Shown here: one piece after another, positions 1 to 9,758 of the stretch
How the letters are laid out: each line of letters begins with the position of its first letter
Numbering within the stretch: the first letter of the stretch is position 1
Notes under the pieces: model-generated
Seen by the model: the letters and a program-made list of their open reading frames with translations, nothing else
What the model was told of the DNA's origin: nothing
Databases searched by the model: none
Program-made: the position numbers and the translations under genes
Source of the DNA: Linum tenue
Taxonomy: Eukaryota > Streptophyta > Magnoliopsida > Malpighiales > Linaceae
Direction of reading: 5' to 3'
Assembly (NCBI GenBank): GCA_946122785.1
Contig: CAMGYJ010000008.1
Span: 16,703,475 to 16,767,474 of the forward strand
DNA: 64,000 nucleotides

Positions 1-162
1 CTTGCCACTGCCCCGCTACTTCATAGGATATCTGTTCTGCCTTTAAAGGAGTTATCCTCCAAAAAAGTTGTGAGGTTCTTGAAAGAGGTGACTTTATATA
101 AGCGTATTTCTAAAGAAGCCGAGCTCAAATACCTCTGGGATGATGAGGTCGACAATTCGTAG
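1..162 (+). CDS. F-box/FBD/LRR protein, C-terminal part of last exon (cut by window edge)
   Basis: Frame 1 is open from the first base to TAG at 160-162 and gives 53 residues. They match the end of the FBD-like region of genes A, B and C: a leucine-rich start (LATAPLLHRI), then VTLYKRISKEAELKY where A-C have VT(R/Q)YKRAS(T/K)EAEV. The acidic tail DDEVDNS resembles the DDEADTL tail of gene C. The family are F-box proteins, presumed substrate receptors of SCF ubiquitin ligases; the FBD region lies at the C-terminus and has no known catalytic role. The F-box and LRR part lie outside the window, so whether the gene is whole cannot be judged. Confidence 0.85.
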   Translation, partial: LATAPLLHRISVLPLKELSSKKVVRFLKEVTLYKRISKEAELKYLWDDEVDNS

Positions 163-1309
163 CTTTACGCTTTCACCTCTCTCGCCCTTTTGGATTGTTA
201 TACATGTTTTAATTATGTGAGGGTGCTTGAGCTGATTTAGTTGAAATGATTTAGTTTTGAGTGTATTGTTGATAGTTCTGACTCGTGACTCGTTGCTGTT
301 CTACTAGTCTAGCCTTACCTCTTTGTGTTTAGTTCCTTCCATGAGCATTGTTCCTTGACAAACAAGAAATGAACATACTGAGCACAGGATTGAAAAGATC
401 ATTTCAAAGGAAGTCTTTTGATTACTAGGGGGATTAGGGATCCAACTCTGCCAATGATTTTGCTTGGCTATTGGAAAACCATTTTCTAGTTGAGGGTGCG
501 GAGGTGTCTGTAAAGGATGTTAGTCTTTTCGTTGCTGCAATTTTGTGTATTCTGCTCTGATGGATTGATGTTTCATTCAACTGCGTATAAAAGTTACCGT
601 TTCATTTGATTGAATCATGGTTCGAAAATGCACGCTTAATCTTATGCTCAGGCACCCCTAGGCGCATGGCAATGGCGAAACGCCACGCCTAGGGGTTTCA
701 CGCCTAATTAGATACTGGAACACATCAATGAAGTAAGGCGACATATAAGTCTCACCTAACATTACTAGATGGATCTAGAAAGTCAATATTAAAAGAGAAA
801 ATTAACGTTAACTACGAAATCAATTTTCTATATCAATGAGAAGCATGCAACTTCATTACTGGATTGTTTTCTTCATTCTTTCTATAATTCTCGATTCTGG
901 ATTTTTGTTCTTCTTCTTATGCCTTTGAAAGTGGGGATTGGTGAATATAGCTTGTTGATGGGTTCATGACAAAATAGGTGAGTGTAATGGTGGTTTCTTG
1001 AGATGATCGAGTGGTGCTATGTTTTTCCCTTAACATATTTGCTGGTTACTGTTATATTGAGTGGTGCTATGTCTTTCCGTGCTACGGAAACAAACTCCTA
1101 CGTGACAGTGAAGTTTTTAATTTACAGCTCCATGTTTCCCTTTCTTTTCAGTTCATGATTTCCTCTTGGGCTCCCATGGTTCATTATATTCCCCTGTGTC
1201 ATTGTATTCCTTTTGGTTTTCCAGTTGCAGCAGGAAAAAAAAATACAAAATCAAAGCAAAAATAGCAAAACGTTGTCGTTTAAGGCACAGTGGCAACTCA
1301 GCTGAGTTG
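163..1309. other. Intergenic 3' flank without a supported gene
   Basis: This is the 3' flank of the first F-box unit. No convincing coding frame was found. A short inverted repeat (arms ACCCCTAGGCG at 654-664 and CGCCTAGGGGT at 686-696) sits in a GC-richer patch that looks like a transposon relic. A short direct repeat GAGTGGTGCTATGT occurs near 1009 and 1060. Confidence 0.5.
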
Positions 1310-1431
1310 GATAGTCCACATGCAGGCATAACTACGTTTGCATATCCACCATTAAATTTAACAAAAGATAGATAGTCCACATGCAGGCATAACTACGTTT
1401 GCATATCCACCATTAAATTTAACAAAAGATA
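1310..1431. repeat. Perfect tandem duplication, 61-bp unit x2
   Basis: 1310-1370 and 1371-1431 are identical, both starting GATAGTCCACATGCAGG. Two identical copies side by side indicate a recent local duplication. Confidence 0.95.
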
Positions 1432-1451
1432 GAATTAAGTGGTTTAGTTTA

Positions 1452-2000
1452 GGGATGGCAATTTACCCACCCATGGGTAATTTTGCCCAAACCCAAGTAG
1501 ACCGATCTATTATGGGTAAGGTTTGGGTGATGTGTGTATGGGTTTGGGGTTTGTATATGAATTTGGGTTAGATATGGATATTATCTAAATGGGTATGGGT
1601 TGGATATGGATATCCATTTACTTGAGGGTGTCTTAACTACACATGCAAAAATTGGACTTATTTGTAAAACTTGAAAATTTTAGGTACCAAAATGTAATAC
1701 CAAAAAAATTTAGGTACCAAAACGTAATTTTCCATCGATATTTTGAGGACTTATATGCAAAAAAAATAAATTAGGTACTAAATATGCATATCTATTAAGT
1801 TTAGGTACCAAACTGTAATTTGTATTTGGGCATGGGTACAAACCCAAATCCATTTGTTATAAACCCAACCCAACCCAAAGTAAATGGGTATGGGTACAAA
1901 CCCATCAAACTTTACCCATATCCATATATTTGGATTTCATACCCAACCCAATTGGGTTGGATAGTAAAATACCCATGGGTATGGGCATAATTGCCATCCC
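1452..2000. mobile_element. hAT-like non-autonomous element (MITE), copy 1
   Basis: The ends are inverted repeats: GGGATGGCAATT at 1452 and AATTGCCATCCC ending at 2000. A 7-bp direct repeat TAGTTTA flanks them (1445-1451 and 2001-2007). The interior is rich in ACCCA/TGGGT runs that extend the hairpin (ACCCATGGGTA near both ends). The terminal motif and the 7-8 bp target duplication fit hAT-type MITEs; the superfamily is inferred. Two diverged relatives lie at 55622-56326 and 59268-59828. No transposase is encoded. Confidence 0.75.
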
Positions 2001-2803
2001 TAGTTTAGTTGCAACAAATATTACTTAAGTGGTTGACATGTGGTTTAGGGCAAATAACCGGTTGCCGGTTAGTTGGTTAGCCCGAAAACCGAGCTGAAAA
2101 TTGTGGTTATTCTGCTAATTGCAAACCGCTGAAAATTGTGGTTATTCGGCTAATACATCGGTTTCGACGTCGGTTTGATGATATTGGGGTTTATGCTAAC
2201 CGTCGGTTGCCGGTCATTAATCGGCATCAATCCGGTTGACCGCAACTAACCGCTCAATCACCATTTGGCGACCCACACCCCTCTATTTCTTTCCGTTTTG
2301 ATGTACCTCCCAATTCTCCCAAATCTCATCATATTCCCACAAACCCTAAGCATCCCATTCCCACAAAGAACCACCAGAAAAAGGAACCCCAGAGGCGGTG
2401 CACCCACCTCCGGCCACTACCACCTCCCTTTCCTTCTCGCCAGCGACGCTTCGCCTTCTTCCCCAATCAGATCCGGAGGCGGTGGATGTGAGGGTGGAGT
2501 CTTGGGTTCGCTAGCTATTTTGAGAGCCGGCGGAGATGGACTGGAAGATTGAAGCAGAAGCGGCGACAGGTCGATTAGCTGACCATCGTGCATGTTGCTT
2601 CAGGCCTTCAGCCGATAGATCGGAGGCAAAGAAGAAACGGGTCTCGACAACGGTGATGGTTGATGGCACGGGTGGGAGAGGTCAGAGGAGGAAGAAGACG
2701 AAGGGATTTAACTATTTGTGATGTTCTTTTTTTTATTTTTTGTGAGGAGAGAGGGTACCAAAGAGCAATTTAGTTATGGTACTAAAAGTGGATTTGGTTA
2801 GAA
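2001..2803. other. Repeat-derived spacer, CCGGTT-rich then CT/GGC-rich
   Basis: 2045-2260 is dense in CCGGTT/AACCG motifs. A similar CGGTT-rich patch lies at 6280-6420, so the two could be ends of one old element that now holds the Pack-MULE. 2265-2720 has small open frames of biased composition (Ser/Pro- and Gly-rich) that I cannot tie to a family. I do not call a gene here. Confidence 0.35.
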
Positions 2804-3068
2804 GGGTTAATATTTTCGTATGGCCTGAACTTTGACCAAAGTAAACATCTTGGCCAATCTTTTCGATAAATAACATTCTGGCCCGAACTATACACCAAAG
2901 TAAACAATTTGGCCAGATCAGACTTTTGACCGTTAACTTGGACGGTCAAACGCGTTGACCGTTAGTCAACGCGCCATGTCACCGCCAACTCAGCAATTTT
3001 AAATTAAAAAAAAATAATTTCCACCGCATATGTGTTTTTATTTTCCTTTCCTTTATCATTTTGAACGA
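2804..3068. repeat. Left TIR of the Pack-MULE
   Basis: Matches the reverse complement of 3988-4235 with few differences by eye. Main change: 12 extra bases (CACCGCCAA region) near 2987 in this arm. Inner limit is the shared segment ending near TTGAACGA at about 3068. Confidence 0.85.
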
Positions 3069-3498
3069 GAAAAAAAACACCCACCGCCCTTCACCTTCTC
3101 CTTCGTTCATCGTCGAAGCTCCTCCTTCGACCGATTAAAATGCAGCGGCGTGCGTTGTTGAACAAAAAAGTAAAACAAAAATCAATCAAAACAAACAAAA
3201 AACCCTTCAATCTCCTCTCTAATCCCCTTTCACTCCCGCTGTCGAGACCTCTCCAATTCCCTTCCACACCCCGCTGCCGAACAGTCCCGCGGCCACCGCC
3301 AGGTTGGTTCAATTTCCCCCTTTTCCCTTCACAATTAGTGTTCAATTTCACAGATTGCAGAATGGGAAAAGAAGTTTGTGTACCAGGCGGAGGAAGGGCT
3401 TTGTAGAAGTCGTCGCGAAGTGGGTAGCAGACCCCCAAATTAACATAAAAACAAAACCCTAATCTCTAGTTCCACGAAACTTCCATCTCTGTCATCGA

Positions 3499-3951
3499 TT
3501 ACCTCCCTTCTTCTGGCGGCGAGGGATGTTGGGGAAGCTGAGGCGGCGAGGCAGCGAGAAGGGCAACGTGGTGGTGGTGGTGAAAGAAGAGCCGCGGTGC
3601 TGCAGCAGAGTCGTCGTCGTTCTCGCGACGGTGGAAGTTGCGGTGGCAGGTGCAGGCGGCGCATTTGAGGGCGTCGATGCTGCCGTCTAGCCCAGATGGC
3701 AGGAACTCCCTGCAGCCGTCCACCGCGTGGCCTCCGATCCCGACCGCCTGGTTCTTCGGGCACTCTCTGTACTTGCTCCTCGTCGCCATCCCCGCCGCCG
3801 CCGCGACCTTTGTATCCAGCTCCGACGTTTGCTCCTCTAAGCCGGTAGCGATGCTGGTATTTGGTCGGGAGCTGGAGGGACTATCAATTTCATCGGCCTC
3901 TTCATCTTCGTCTTGTTCCTCGTGGAGCTCTGGTTGATCCTCGAAGTCCAT
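3499..3951 (-). pseudogene. Captured 5' fragment of a zinc-finger-homeodomain (ZHD) gene
   Basis: An open frame of 150 residues from ATG at 3951 to the stop at 3499. Residues 1-60 are acidic and low-complexity ([18 protein letters not shown]). Residues 61-110 are a ZF-HD dimerisation zinc finger: [16 protein letters not shown], then [20 protein letters not shown] proteins continue from here to a DNA-binding homeodomain; this frame ends 40 residues after the finger, so the homeodomain is missing. The layout is like a mini zinc finger (MIF) protein, which in plants can pair with ZHD proteins and block them. One strongly conserved His, in the usual KNHA motif, is Gln here (KNQA at 67-69), which would weaken zinc binding. 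Acquired sequence seems to begin in the parent 5' UTR. Expression is unknown. Confidence 0.8.
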
Positions 3952-3987
3952 CCTTTCTCCAGATTCGTCTTCAATTTGTTTTTTTTT

Positions 3988-4235
3988 TCGTTCAAAATGA
4001 TAAAGGAAAGGAAAATGAAAATAGGTGTAAATTAAAAAAAAATAATTTAAAATTGCTGAACATGGCGCGTTGACTAACGGTCAACGCGTTTGACCGTCCA
4101 AGTTAACGGTCAAAAGTCTGATCTGGCCAAATTGTTTACTTTGGTGTATAGTTCGGGCCAGAATGTTATAGATCGAAAAGATTGGCCAGGATGTTTACTT
4201 TGGTCAAAGTTCAGGCCATACGAAAATATTAACCC
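3988..4235. repeat. Right TIR of the Pack-MULE
   Basis: Reverse complement of the left TIR from GGGTTAATATT inwards, through the repeated AACGGTCAA/TTGACCG motifs, to the TTCAAAATGATAAAGG segment. Confidence 0.85.
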
Positions 4236-4694
4236 TTGTTAGAAGATACTGGACATTTCAGAGCATAGTGGCCGGGTTTTTAGGTAGCACTTCTGCCCAA
4301 AAATTGGGGGCTAAACTAGTCAAAACGGCCGGATTTTTTAACTATTTGCTGGAAACGTTTGCCATATCCGCCTTTTTCATCCATACAAACCATAAATCAA
4401 TATATGTCCGGATGCAAAAATATATCCAAACCACCCAATAAACTATCCAAACATCATGGATTGATATCAGATCAATACCAAAACAATATCCGCCAAATTT
4501 AAAATAAATATCTATACTGCCCAGAATAATATCCGATAATTTAAAACAAAGACAAATACTGGTTTGCTGAAATAGAAACAGGGAAATCCTAATCAAGGTG
4601 GATAACACGTAATAGTAGATAAAGATGGATAACACTTTGAATCAAAAGTAGAAACAAATCAACACAAAACAAGCTAATGACGTGAAATACTAAT

Positions 4695-4877
4695 TCATTT
4701 GTTCACGGTCTCCTCGTTGTCATTTTCATCATCCGACTCTTCGAAAATGGGGAACATTGCTTCGTCCCAATCCAAGTAAAAACCACAGCTCTTATCATTG
4801 TCGTACTCGTAGATTGGATATCGAAAATACCTTCTCGCATCATATAATAATATCTTATCACCACAGACAAATATCAA
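4695..4877 (-). pseudogene. GRF-type zinc-finger-like relic
   Basis: A 60-residue frame. Its core, VCGDK, then ARRYFRYPIYEYDNDKSCGF and YLDWDEAM, has the spacing of the plant GRF-type zinc finger (C-G, then GRRF..C, then CGFF.W.DE). The ligand Cys expected after RRYFR is Tyr, so the finger is probably dead. Such domains are common in plant transposon-derived proteins. The acidic tail EESDDENDNEE follows. No promoter or exons were found around it, so it is read as a fragment. Confidence 0.45.
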
Positions 4878-5279
4878 ACCACCCTACATTGTGTTCACAA
4901 CAATTTCCACAATATCATCTTCTAAACGCTAAACCTGAAACCCTGGCCATTTCCACAAGTGTGTGATGCTAGATGCTTAAATAAACAAAGGATCACATTG
5001 GAATAGTTACCAAAAGTGCTTCATTAGAATAGTGACAAATAAGTGTCACATGGAAATAGTGACAAAAGTAATTAAATTGGCAAATGAACTAATATCTACA
5101 GACTAATATCAGTTAATGAGAAAACAAATATCCAAACGTCTCATACAAATATTAGAAAACACGAACTAATATCAATTCAAACCAAAGCTAATATCCGCAT
5201 CACCTAAACTAATTTCCATTCATTTCAAAACAAATACAAACACCACCCAGTTTAATATCCGACCATAAGACTAATAACT

Positions 5280-5700
5280 AAACATAAAAACTAAACCCTT
5301 AACCCTAAAAAAATAAACCCTAACACTAAAACCTTAATAACTAAATCCTAAATAACAATCACTAAATCATAAACCCTAAAAGATGAATCATCCGGTAGTG
5401 ACACCAGGGTCTGGAAGACACTCACTCTCCTACTATTATTGTTTCATGGACCTTCGACCCATGGGCCCTCGGCGGGTAGCCCTAACCAATGCTGCAAGCC
5501 TTATGTTTTAGGACTTGATAATGTGTTTAGTTTTGATAGAAGACACAATATCCATTGCATATAATATCAGTTCATGCAAAAATAAATATTCATACATCCC
5601 AGACTAAACAGTAAACCGAAATCCTAAACACTAAATCCTAAACCAAAATCCAAACCCGAATATTGAAACTCTAACCCTATTATTGAAACCCTAATATCCG
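5280..5700. repeat. Degenerate telomere-like repeats
   Basis: Two clusters (about 5280-5395 and 5600-5700) contain many imperfect copies of CTAAACCCTAA/AACCCTAA, for example AACCCTTAACCCTAA at 5294 and TAAACCCTAA at 5325 and 5369. They are interrupted and not a clean array, so they are best read as old interstitial telomere-like sequence or a low-complexity transposon interior. Confidence 0.5.
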
Positions 5701-6110
5701 ACCACTTAACAATAAAAATTTGATATAACCAAAAGAAATATTCACTGTAACCACAAGAGAGAAACATAAAAAAAGTGTTGAGAGAAAGAAAAGTGGTGGA
5801 CCGAGCTCCACTTTCCTTCCCTCTCACAATCCCGCCTAAATCATGGTGGACCCAACGCCACCTTCTTCAGCTTCGTCGGCTGGGCCGACTTCCATGTCCA
5901 AGCCCAAGATCAGCTCACTTAAGTGAGCCACCACAAGCCCGCAACCCTCCTCCCTTGGATCACATGTGGGCCGACGTGGTTATCATCTTGGCCGTGTTAG
6001 TATATACTATATACTAACAAAATAGCTTGTTAGTAGTTTAACTTTTTCGAACAAAGAGAGCTAGAGATAGGGAATGGAGAGGATAGAGAGAGGACTTTTT
6101 TTGTTGCTTA

Positions 6111-6215
6111 GGAGAGAGGGAGAGGTAGCAGAGATGGGGAGAAAGGATCGAGAATGAGGGGTCTTTGGAGAGAGGGAGAGGTAGCAGAGGTGGGGAGAAG
6201 GATCGAGAAAGAGGG
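6111..6215. repeat. Purine-rich imperfect tandem duplication (about 56 bp x2)
   Basis: 6111-6160 and 6167-6215 share GGAGAGAGGGAGAGGTAGCA followed by GAGRTGGGGAGAAGGATCGAGAA with small differences. Confidence 0.8.
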
Positions 6216-7294
6216 GGTTTAAAATTAGTTTTTTTTTTAATTCTCATTTTCTTTTTAATTAATTTTCGAGTAAATGTTAATCGAGCAACCGAACTAACAC
6301 TCACGGTTAGCGGTTTCGATTAACCTAATGGACAATCGGTTGCGGTTGCGGTTGGCTATTCTGGCCTCTTACAGTGGCGGTTAACCACAGTTGCGGTTCA
6401 GTAAATCCAAAACTGCACAGCTTAACAGCCTTATCCAAAGCCTTGGATCAAAATGTTGATTTAGAAAAGTTTAGGTACTAATATGTCATAATAAAACATT
6501 TTAGGTATCAAAACGTAATTTTCCAATCATATTTTTCGTACAAAAATAAAATTTTAGGTACCAAAATGTAAAATATTAAAAGTATAGGTACTAACTTGTA
6601 ATTTGTCATTTGGATCCATGGATCAATCCATGAATCCAATGATTTGGATCAAATGGAGTGGATTAGGTGGATATTTAAGTGGATGGATTGAATCAGATTG
6701 GTGTATTGGATCACAAATTGCGACCTCTACTTAAAACTTCTAATTTTTAATTTTTTTAATTATATATTTTGGTTAACTGAATGGACAGATTAAGTAAGTG
6801 CACTTCTAATATTTGCTAAACATTTATATATATACATCTAAATTCAATGCTAAATAAGCTATGTGTAGAATTTTGAATTTTGGAGTTGAAGTATAAAGGG
6901 AAGAAAGTTATACTTTTGGTCTTGGTACTCTTGTTTCATTGCTTTTATGTTGAAAACAATGTGGTTCATGTAGGATTTCCAATTTAGAACTTTAATATCC
7001 ATATTTTAAATTTGTTTAAGAGTAATGAACTCAATGTTGGACACTCGTTTTAGACTGCAATGTGTTATTATGTGTGTTCTACTTAAAATATTTTTTTCAT
7101 AAGGTACCTGTTTTTTAACGACTTAATATCGGTAAATCAGTAAAGTGTGAACTACCCGCTATACTGTTGATACTCCAATTCAGTACCGACAAGATTGCTT
7201 CAAATCAAAACCTAATCTAACCCAAACTTTTGGAGAAACAAGAATGAACAAAAAAAAAATCAAAATAATTTCGGCCACCTTTTGAGTTCAGCGT

Positions 7295-8293
7295 GGGATG
7301 GGATATGGTGACAACCCTAAGGGGTTGTGAGATTGACATCCAAGGACGTTTTGGGTATGACAAAAAAAAAACGAATTTATTAATTATTTTTTTATTAATT
7401 ACAGATTGAGAATTAAAAGCCCATATTAAATACATGCTTTTTTAAATTTTGAATCCTACAATAAATACAACTCTCTCTTCCTATCTCTCTCTTTCTATCT
7501 CTCTCATCCTTTTCAAACAGCCACTCCACTCCGACTGGAAGACTTTCTCTGGCAAGATCATTGAATACGACTCGGTCCGGCCACCTGTAAAAAATTAACA
7601 CTCTGTTAGTACGTTAGTGGTACATACCACTACCACTGGTACCACTACCATCTGGTACTTGGTAGTGGTAGCGTACCACTATCATTTGGTACCACTCCAT
7701 ATAGTACCAATACCAGTAAAAAATCAGTACCACTAGAAAAAAACCAGATCTGAAAATCCAAAAATCACAGATCTAAAAAACTAAAAGGAGGAGAGGAGAC
7801 ACATAGAGGCATATGGACTCGCACGGAAGAGGTAAGGAGACTAGGCACGACGGTGGCGGCAGAGAGATGGCAACGATTGGGAGTGGAGGGCGTCGGAGGA
7901 TTGCGGCAACGGTGGAGGGCTCGGCTAGGGTGAGAGAGGTGGCGGCTATGGAGGGCGGCGGGCTATGGACGATGACAGAATGTGGAGGGCGGCGGCGACA
8001 GTGTTGGGTGGAGAGAGGCGGCAGCGGTGGTGGAGGCCGACGGTGGTGCCGTCTAGAGAGAGGGAGGAGGGGAAGAGAGAGAGGAGGGGGAGAGGGAGGA
8101 GTTAGGGTTTTTATTTTATTTATATGAGAGAGAGAATGATTGGGTGTGGTAATATTTTTCCTTTTCAAAAATAACCTTCTTTTAATCCTAATCATCAATT
8201 AAAAAAAAAACAAGAGAGAAAGCGTATCCAATGATTAGGAAGTGAGTTGTGAATCTCACAACCCCTAAAAGAGTTGTCACCGTATCCCATCCC
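7295..8293. mobile_element. Non-autonomous Mutator-like element
   Basis: Inverted ends GGGATGGGATATGGTGACAA (7295) and the matching complement ending ATCCCATCCC at 8293. A perfect 9-bp target duplication GTTCAGCGT flanks it (7286-7294 and 8294-8302). TIR similarity runs about 45 bp. Inside are a cluster of GGTACCACTACC motifs (7615-7735) and a GGC/GA-rich segment (7800-8110) open on both strands with biased composition. That segment could be acquired host sequence, but I recognise no domain. No transposase. Confidence 0.85.
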
Positions 8294-8302
8294 GTTCAGC
8301 GT

Positions 8303-8488
8303 CAATATTGACCGTTAAGTGTAAACCCTGGTCCCTGGCCTCAAAAAGCAAAAAGGATAACTTCAGGGCGTTGATCGGAAAAATTTCGAGCTCATGCCTC
8401 TGTATTGGATAGGAAGTAGAGCTAAGTTGGAGGAGCCAGAAAGTAATTTAATTAAGTTAACATAGGAATTGCGCGGAGACAGAAGAAA
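8303..8488. other. Distal promoter region of F-box gene A
   Basis: The segment around 8415-8445 (GCTAAGTTGGAGG, then CAGAAAGTAATTT) aligns by eye with the region upstream of gene B near 56465-56500 (GCTAAGTTGGAGG, then CTGAAATGGTAATTT). This places the 8489-9618 element inside a formerly continuous F-box promoter. Confidence 0.55.
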
Positions 8489-8580
8489 GGGAAAAAATCC
8501 CACTGTATACATGTTTTTAAAAAAAATTCTCAAAATACACATGTTATGAAAAAAATTCCCAATCTACGCATGTTTGGGCC

Positions 8581-8730
8581 TTCACCGCGTCAGACTAAAG
8601 CGGTGATTGCTTCACCGCGTTAAAGAAGAGCGGTGATTGCTTCACTGCGTTAGACAAAAACGGTGATTGCATCACCGCTGCAGACAAAAACGGTGATAGC
8701 TTCACCGCATTCAACGGCCGCGGTGAAGGC
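8581..8730. repeat. 30-bp hairpin array, left arm
   Basis: Four to five units of 30 bp, each with GCGGTGATTGCTTCACCGC or a close variant that folds on itself. Variable linker bases (for example GTTAAAGAAGA) separate the hairpins. Confidence 0.85.
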
Positions 8731-9380
8731 CTGACCTGCGTCGAATCTTTAAAAAAACGTAACTTTGTGCTCGGTTATCCGATCGTGGTGAAATTTTTTT
8801 TGATTCCGCATAATTTTTCGAGATCTTGCAAGCCGCAAACCGCCATAGGCAAATTGGTCCCGCCTTCGTCCCGAAAAAACGTCGTTTGCTACCCCGAACG
8901 AGCCTTTTTTCGATTTTGTCAAACTTTGAACGACCATAACTTTGTGCTGCACAATCCGAAAATCATGAAATTTTTTTTGATTTTGCATAACTTTTTGAGG
9001 ACTACAATTTTTATCATAGACATAATTTCGGAATGTACTTGGATTCCTAAAAAGGAAAGGTAAACTTATTCCCAAAACCCCGTATATCCAAAATAATCCA
9101 TTTTTTGAAAACTCTCTCCTACTAAAAATTGTAGTCCTCAAAAAGTTATGCAAAATCAAAAAAAATTCATGATTTTCAGATTGTGGAGCACAAAGTTATG
9201 GTCGTTCAAAGTTTGACGAAATCGAAAAATGGCTCGTTCGGGGTAGCAAACGACGTTTTTTCGGGAGGCGGTTTGCGGCTTGCAAGATCTCGAAAAATTA
9301 TGCGGAATCAAAAAAAAATTCATCACGATCGGATAACCGAGCACAAAGTTACGTTTTTTTAAAGATTTGACGCAGGTCAG

Positions 9381-9534
9381 GCCTTCACCGTTTTCCTCTA
9401 ACGCGGTGATGCAATCACCGCGTTCCTTAACTGCGGTGATGCAATCACCGTTTTCCTCTAACGCGGTGATGCAATCACCGCTCTTCTTTAACGCGGTGAT
9501 TCAATCACCGCCTTGGTCAGACGCGGTGAAGGCC
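9381..9534. repeat. 30-bp hairpin array, right arm
   Basis: Units of 30 bp built around the perfect palindrome GCGGTGATGCAATCACCGC (arms of 8, loop GCA). It mirrors the left array; unit sequences have diverged between arms (GATTGCTTC against GATGCAATC). Confidence 0.85.
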
Positions 9535-9624
9535 CAAACATGCGTAGATTGGGAAATATTTTCATAACGTGTGTATTTTGAGAATTTTTTTTTAAAAACA
9601 TGTGTACGATTTTTTCCCAGAAGA

Positions 9625-9725
9625 AAGGGGATTTATTTATTAGGGTTCATCATTCTACGTCTATTGCGGAAAAAGGGGATTTTTTTATTTATTAGGTAGG
9701 GTTCATCATTCTTCGTTTTTTGCGG
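9625..9725. repeat. Imperfect duplication of the gene A 5' leader
   Basis: The block AAGGGGATTT, ATTTATTAGGGTTCATCATT, then CTATTGCGGA occurs at 9625-9669 and again in altered form at 9671-9725 (CTTCGTTTTTTGCGGA). Genes B and C have only one copy of the equivalent GTTAGGGTTC...CGTCT block. Confidence 0.75.
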
Positions 9726-9758
9726 AAGTTGAGTGCGGGCAACACATAGCTAGCCAGA

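Larger units (their letters stand above)
2804..4235. mobile_element. Pack-MULE carrying a ZF-HD gene fragment
   Basis: A 1,432-bp element with terminal inverted repeats of about 250 bp (2804-3068 and 3988-4235). It starts GGGTTAATATTTTCG and ends with the reverse complement. It is flanked by a 9-bp target duplication with one mismatch, TGGTTAGAA (2795-2803) and TTGTTAGAA (4236-4244), which is the size made by Mutator-like transposases. No transposase lies inside. The middle holds the 5' portion of a zinc-finger-homeodomain gene on the minus strand (3951-3499). A non-autonomous MULE with a host gene piece between long TIRs is the definition of a Pack-MULE. The TIR resembles that of the element at 62425-63190. 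Confidence 0.88.
4236..7294. other. Gene-poor repeat-rich interval
   Basis: AT-rich DNA with degraded transposon sequence: a GRF-like relic (4695-4877), ACTAATATC-type degenerate repeats (4990-5250), telomere-like runs (5280-5700), a purine-rich duplication (6111-6215) and TTAGGTACCAAAANGTAAT motifs (6465-6605) that also occur at 1680-1820. I see no intact gene. Confidence 0.45.
8489..9618. mobile_element. Foldback element with nested hairpin arrays
   Basis: A 1,130-bp element whose two halves (about 8489-9010 and 9115-9618) are near-complete reverse complements around a core of about 100 bp. It starts GGGAAAAAATC and ends GATTTTTTCCC. It is flanked by AGAAGAAA (8481-8488 and 9619-9626; two more bases, GG, also match), an 8-10 bp target duplication. 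Each arm has, from outside in, an AT-rich end (AAAATACACATG), a 30-bp tandem array of small palindromes, then a conserved segment with GATCTTGCAAGCCGCAAACC. Open frames inside only reflect the arms; no protein family was recognised. The duplication length allows hAT or Mutator origin. Confidence 0.85.

Noticed and set aside
3091..3438. 115-residue minus-strand frame in the Pack-MULE downstream of the ZHD fragment
   Set aside because: It overlaps the TIR region, is rich in Arg/Gly/Pro and has no homeodomain motif, so it is not the missing C-terminal part.
5280..5700. True interstitial telomere array
   Set aside because: The TTTAGGG-type units are heavily interrupted and degenerate, so a former chromosome end is not supported.
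8749..9344. Open frames on both strands in the foldback element
   Set aside because: They mirror each other because the arms are inverted copies; no protein family is recognised.
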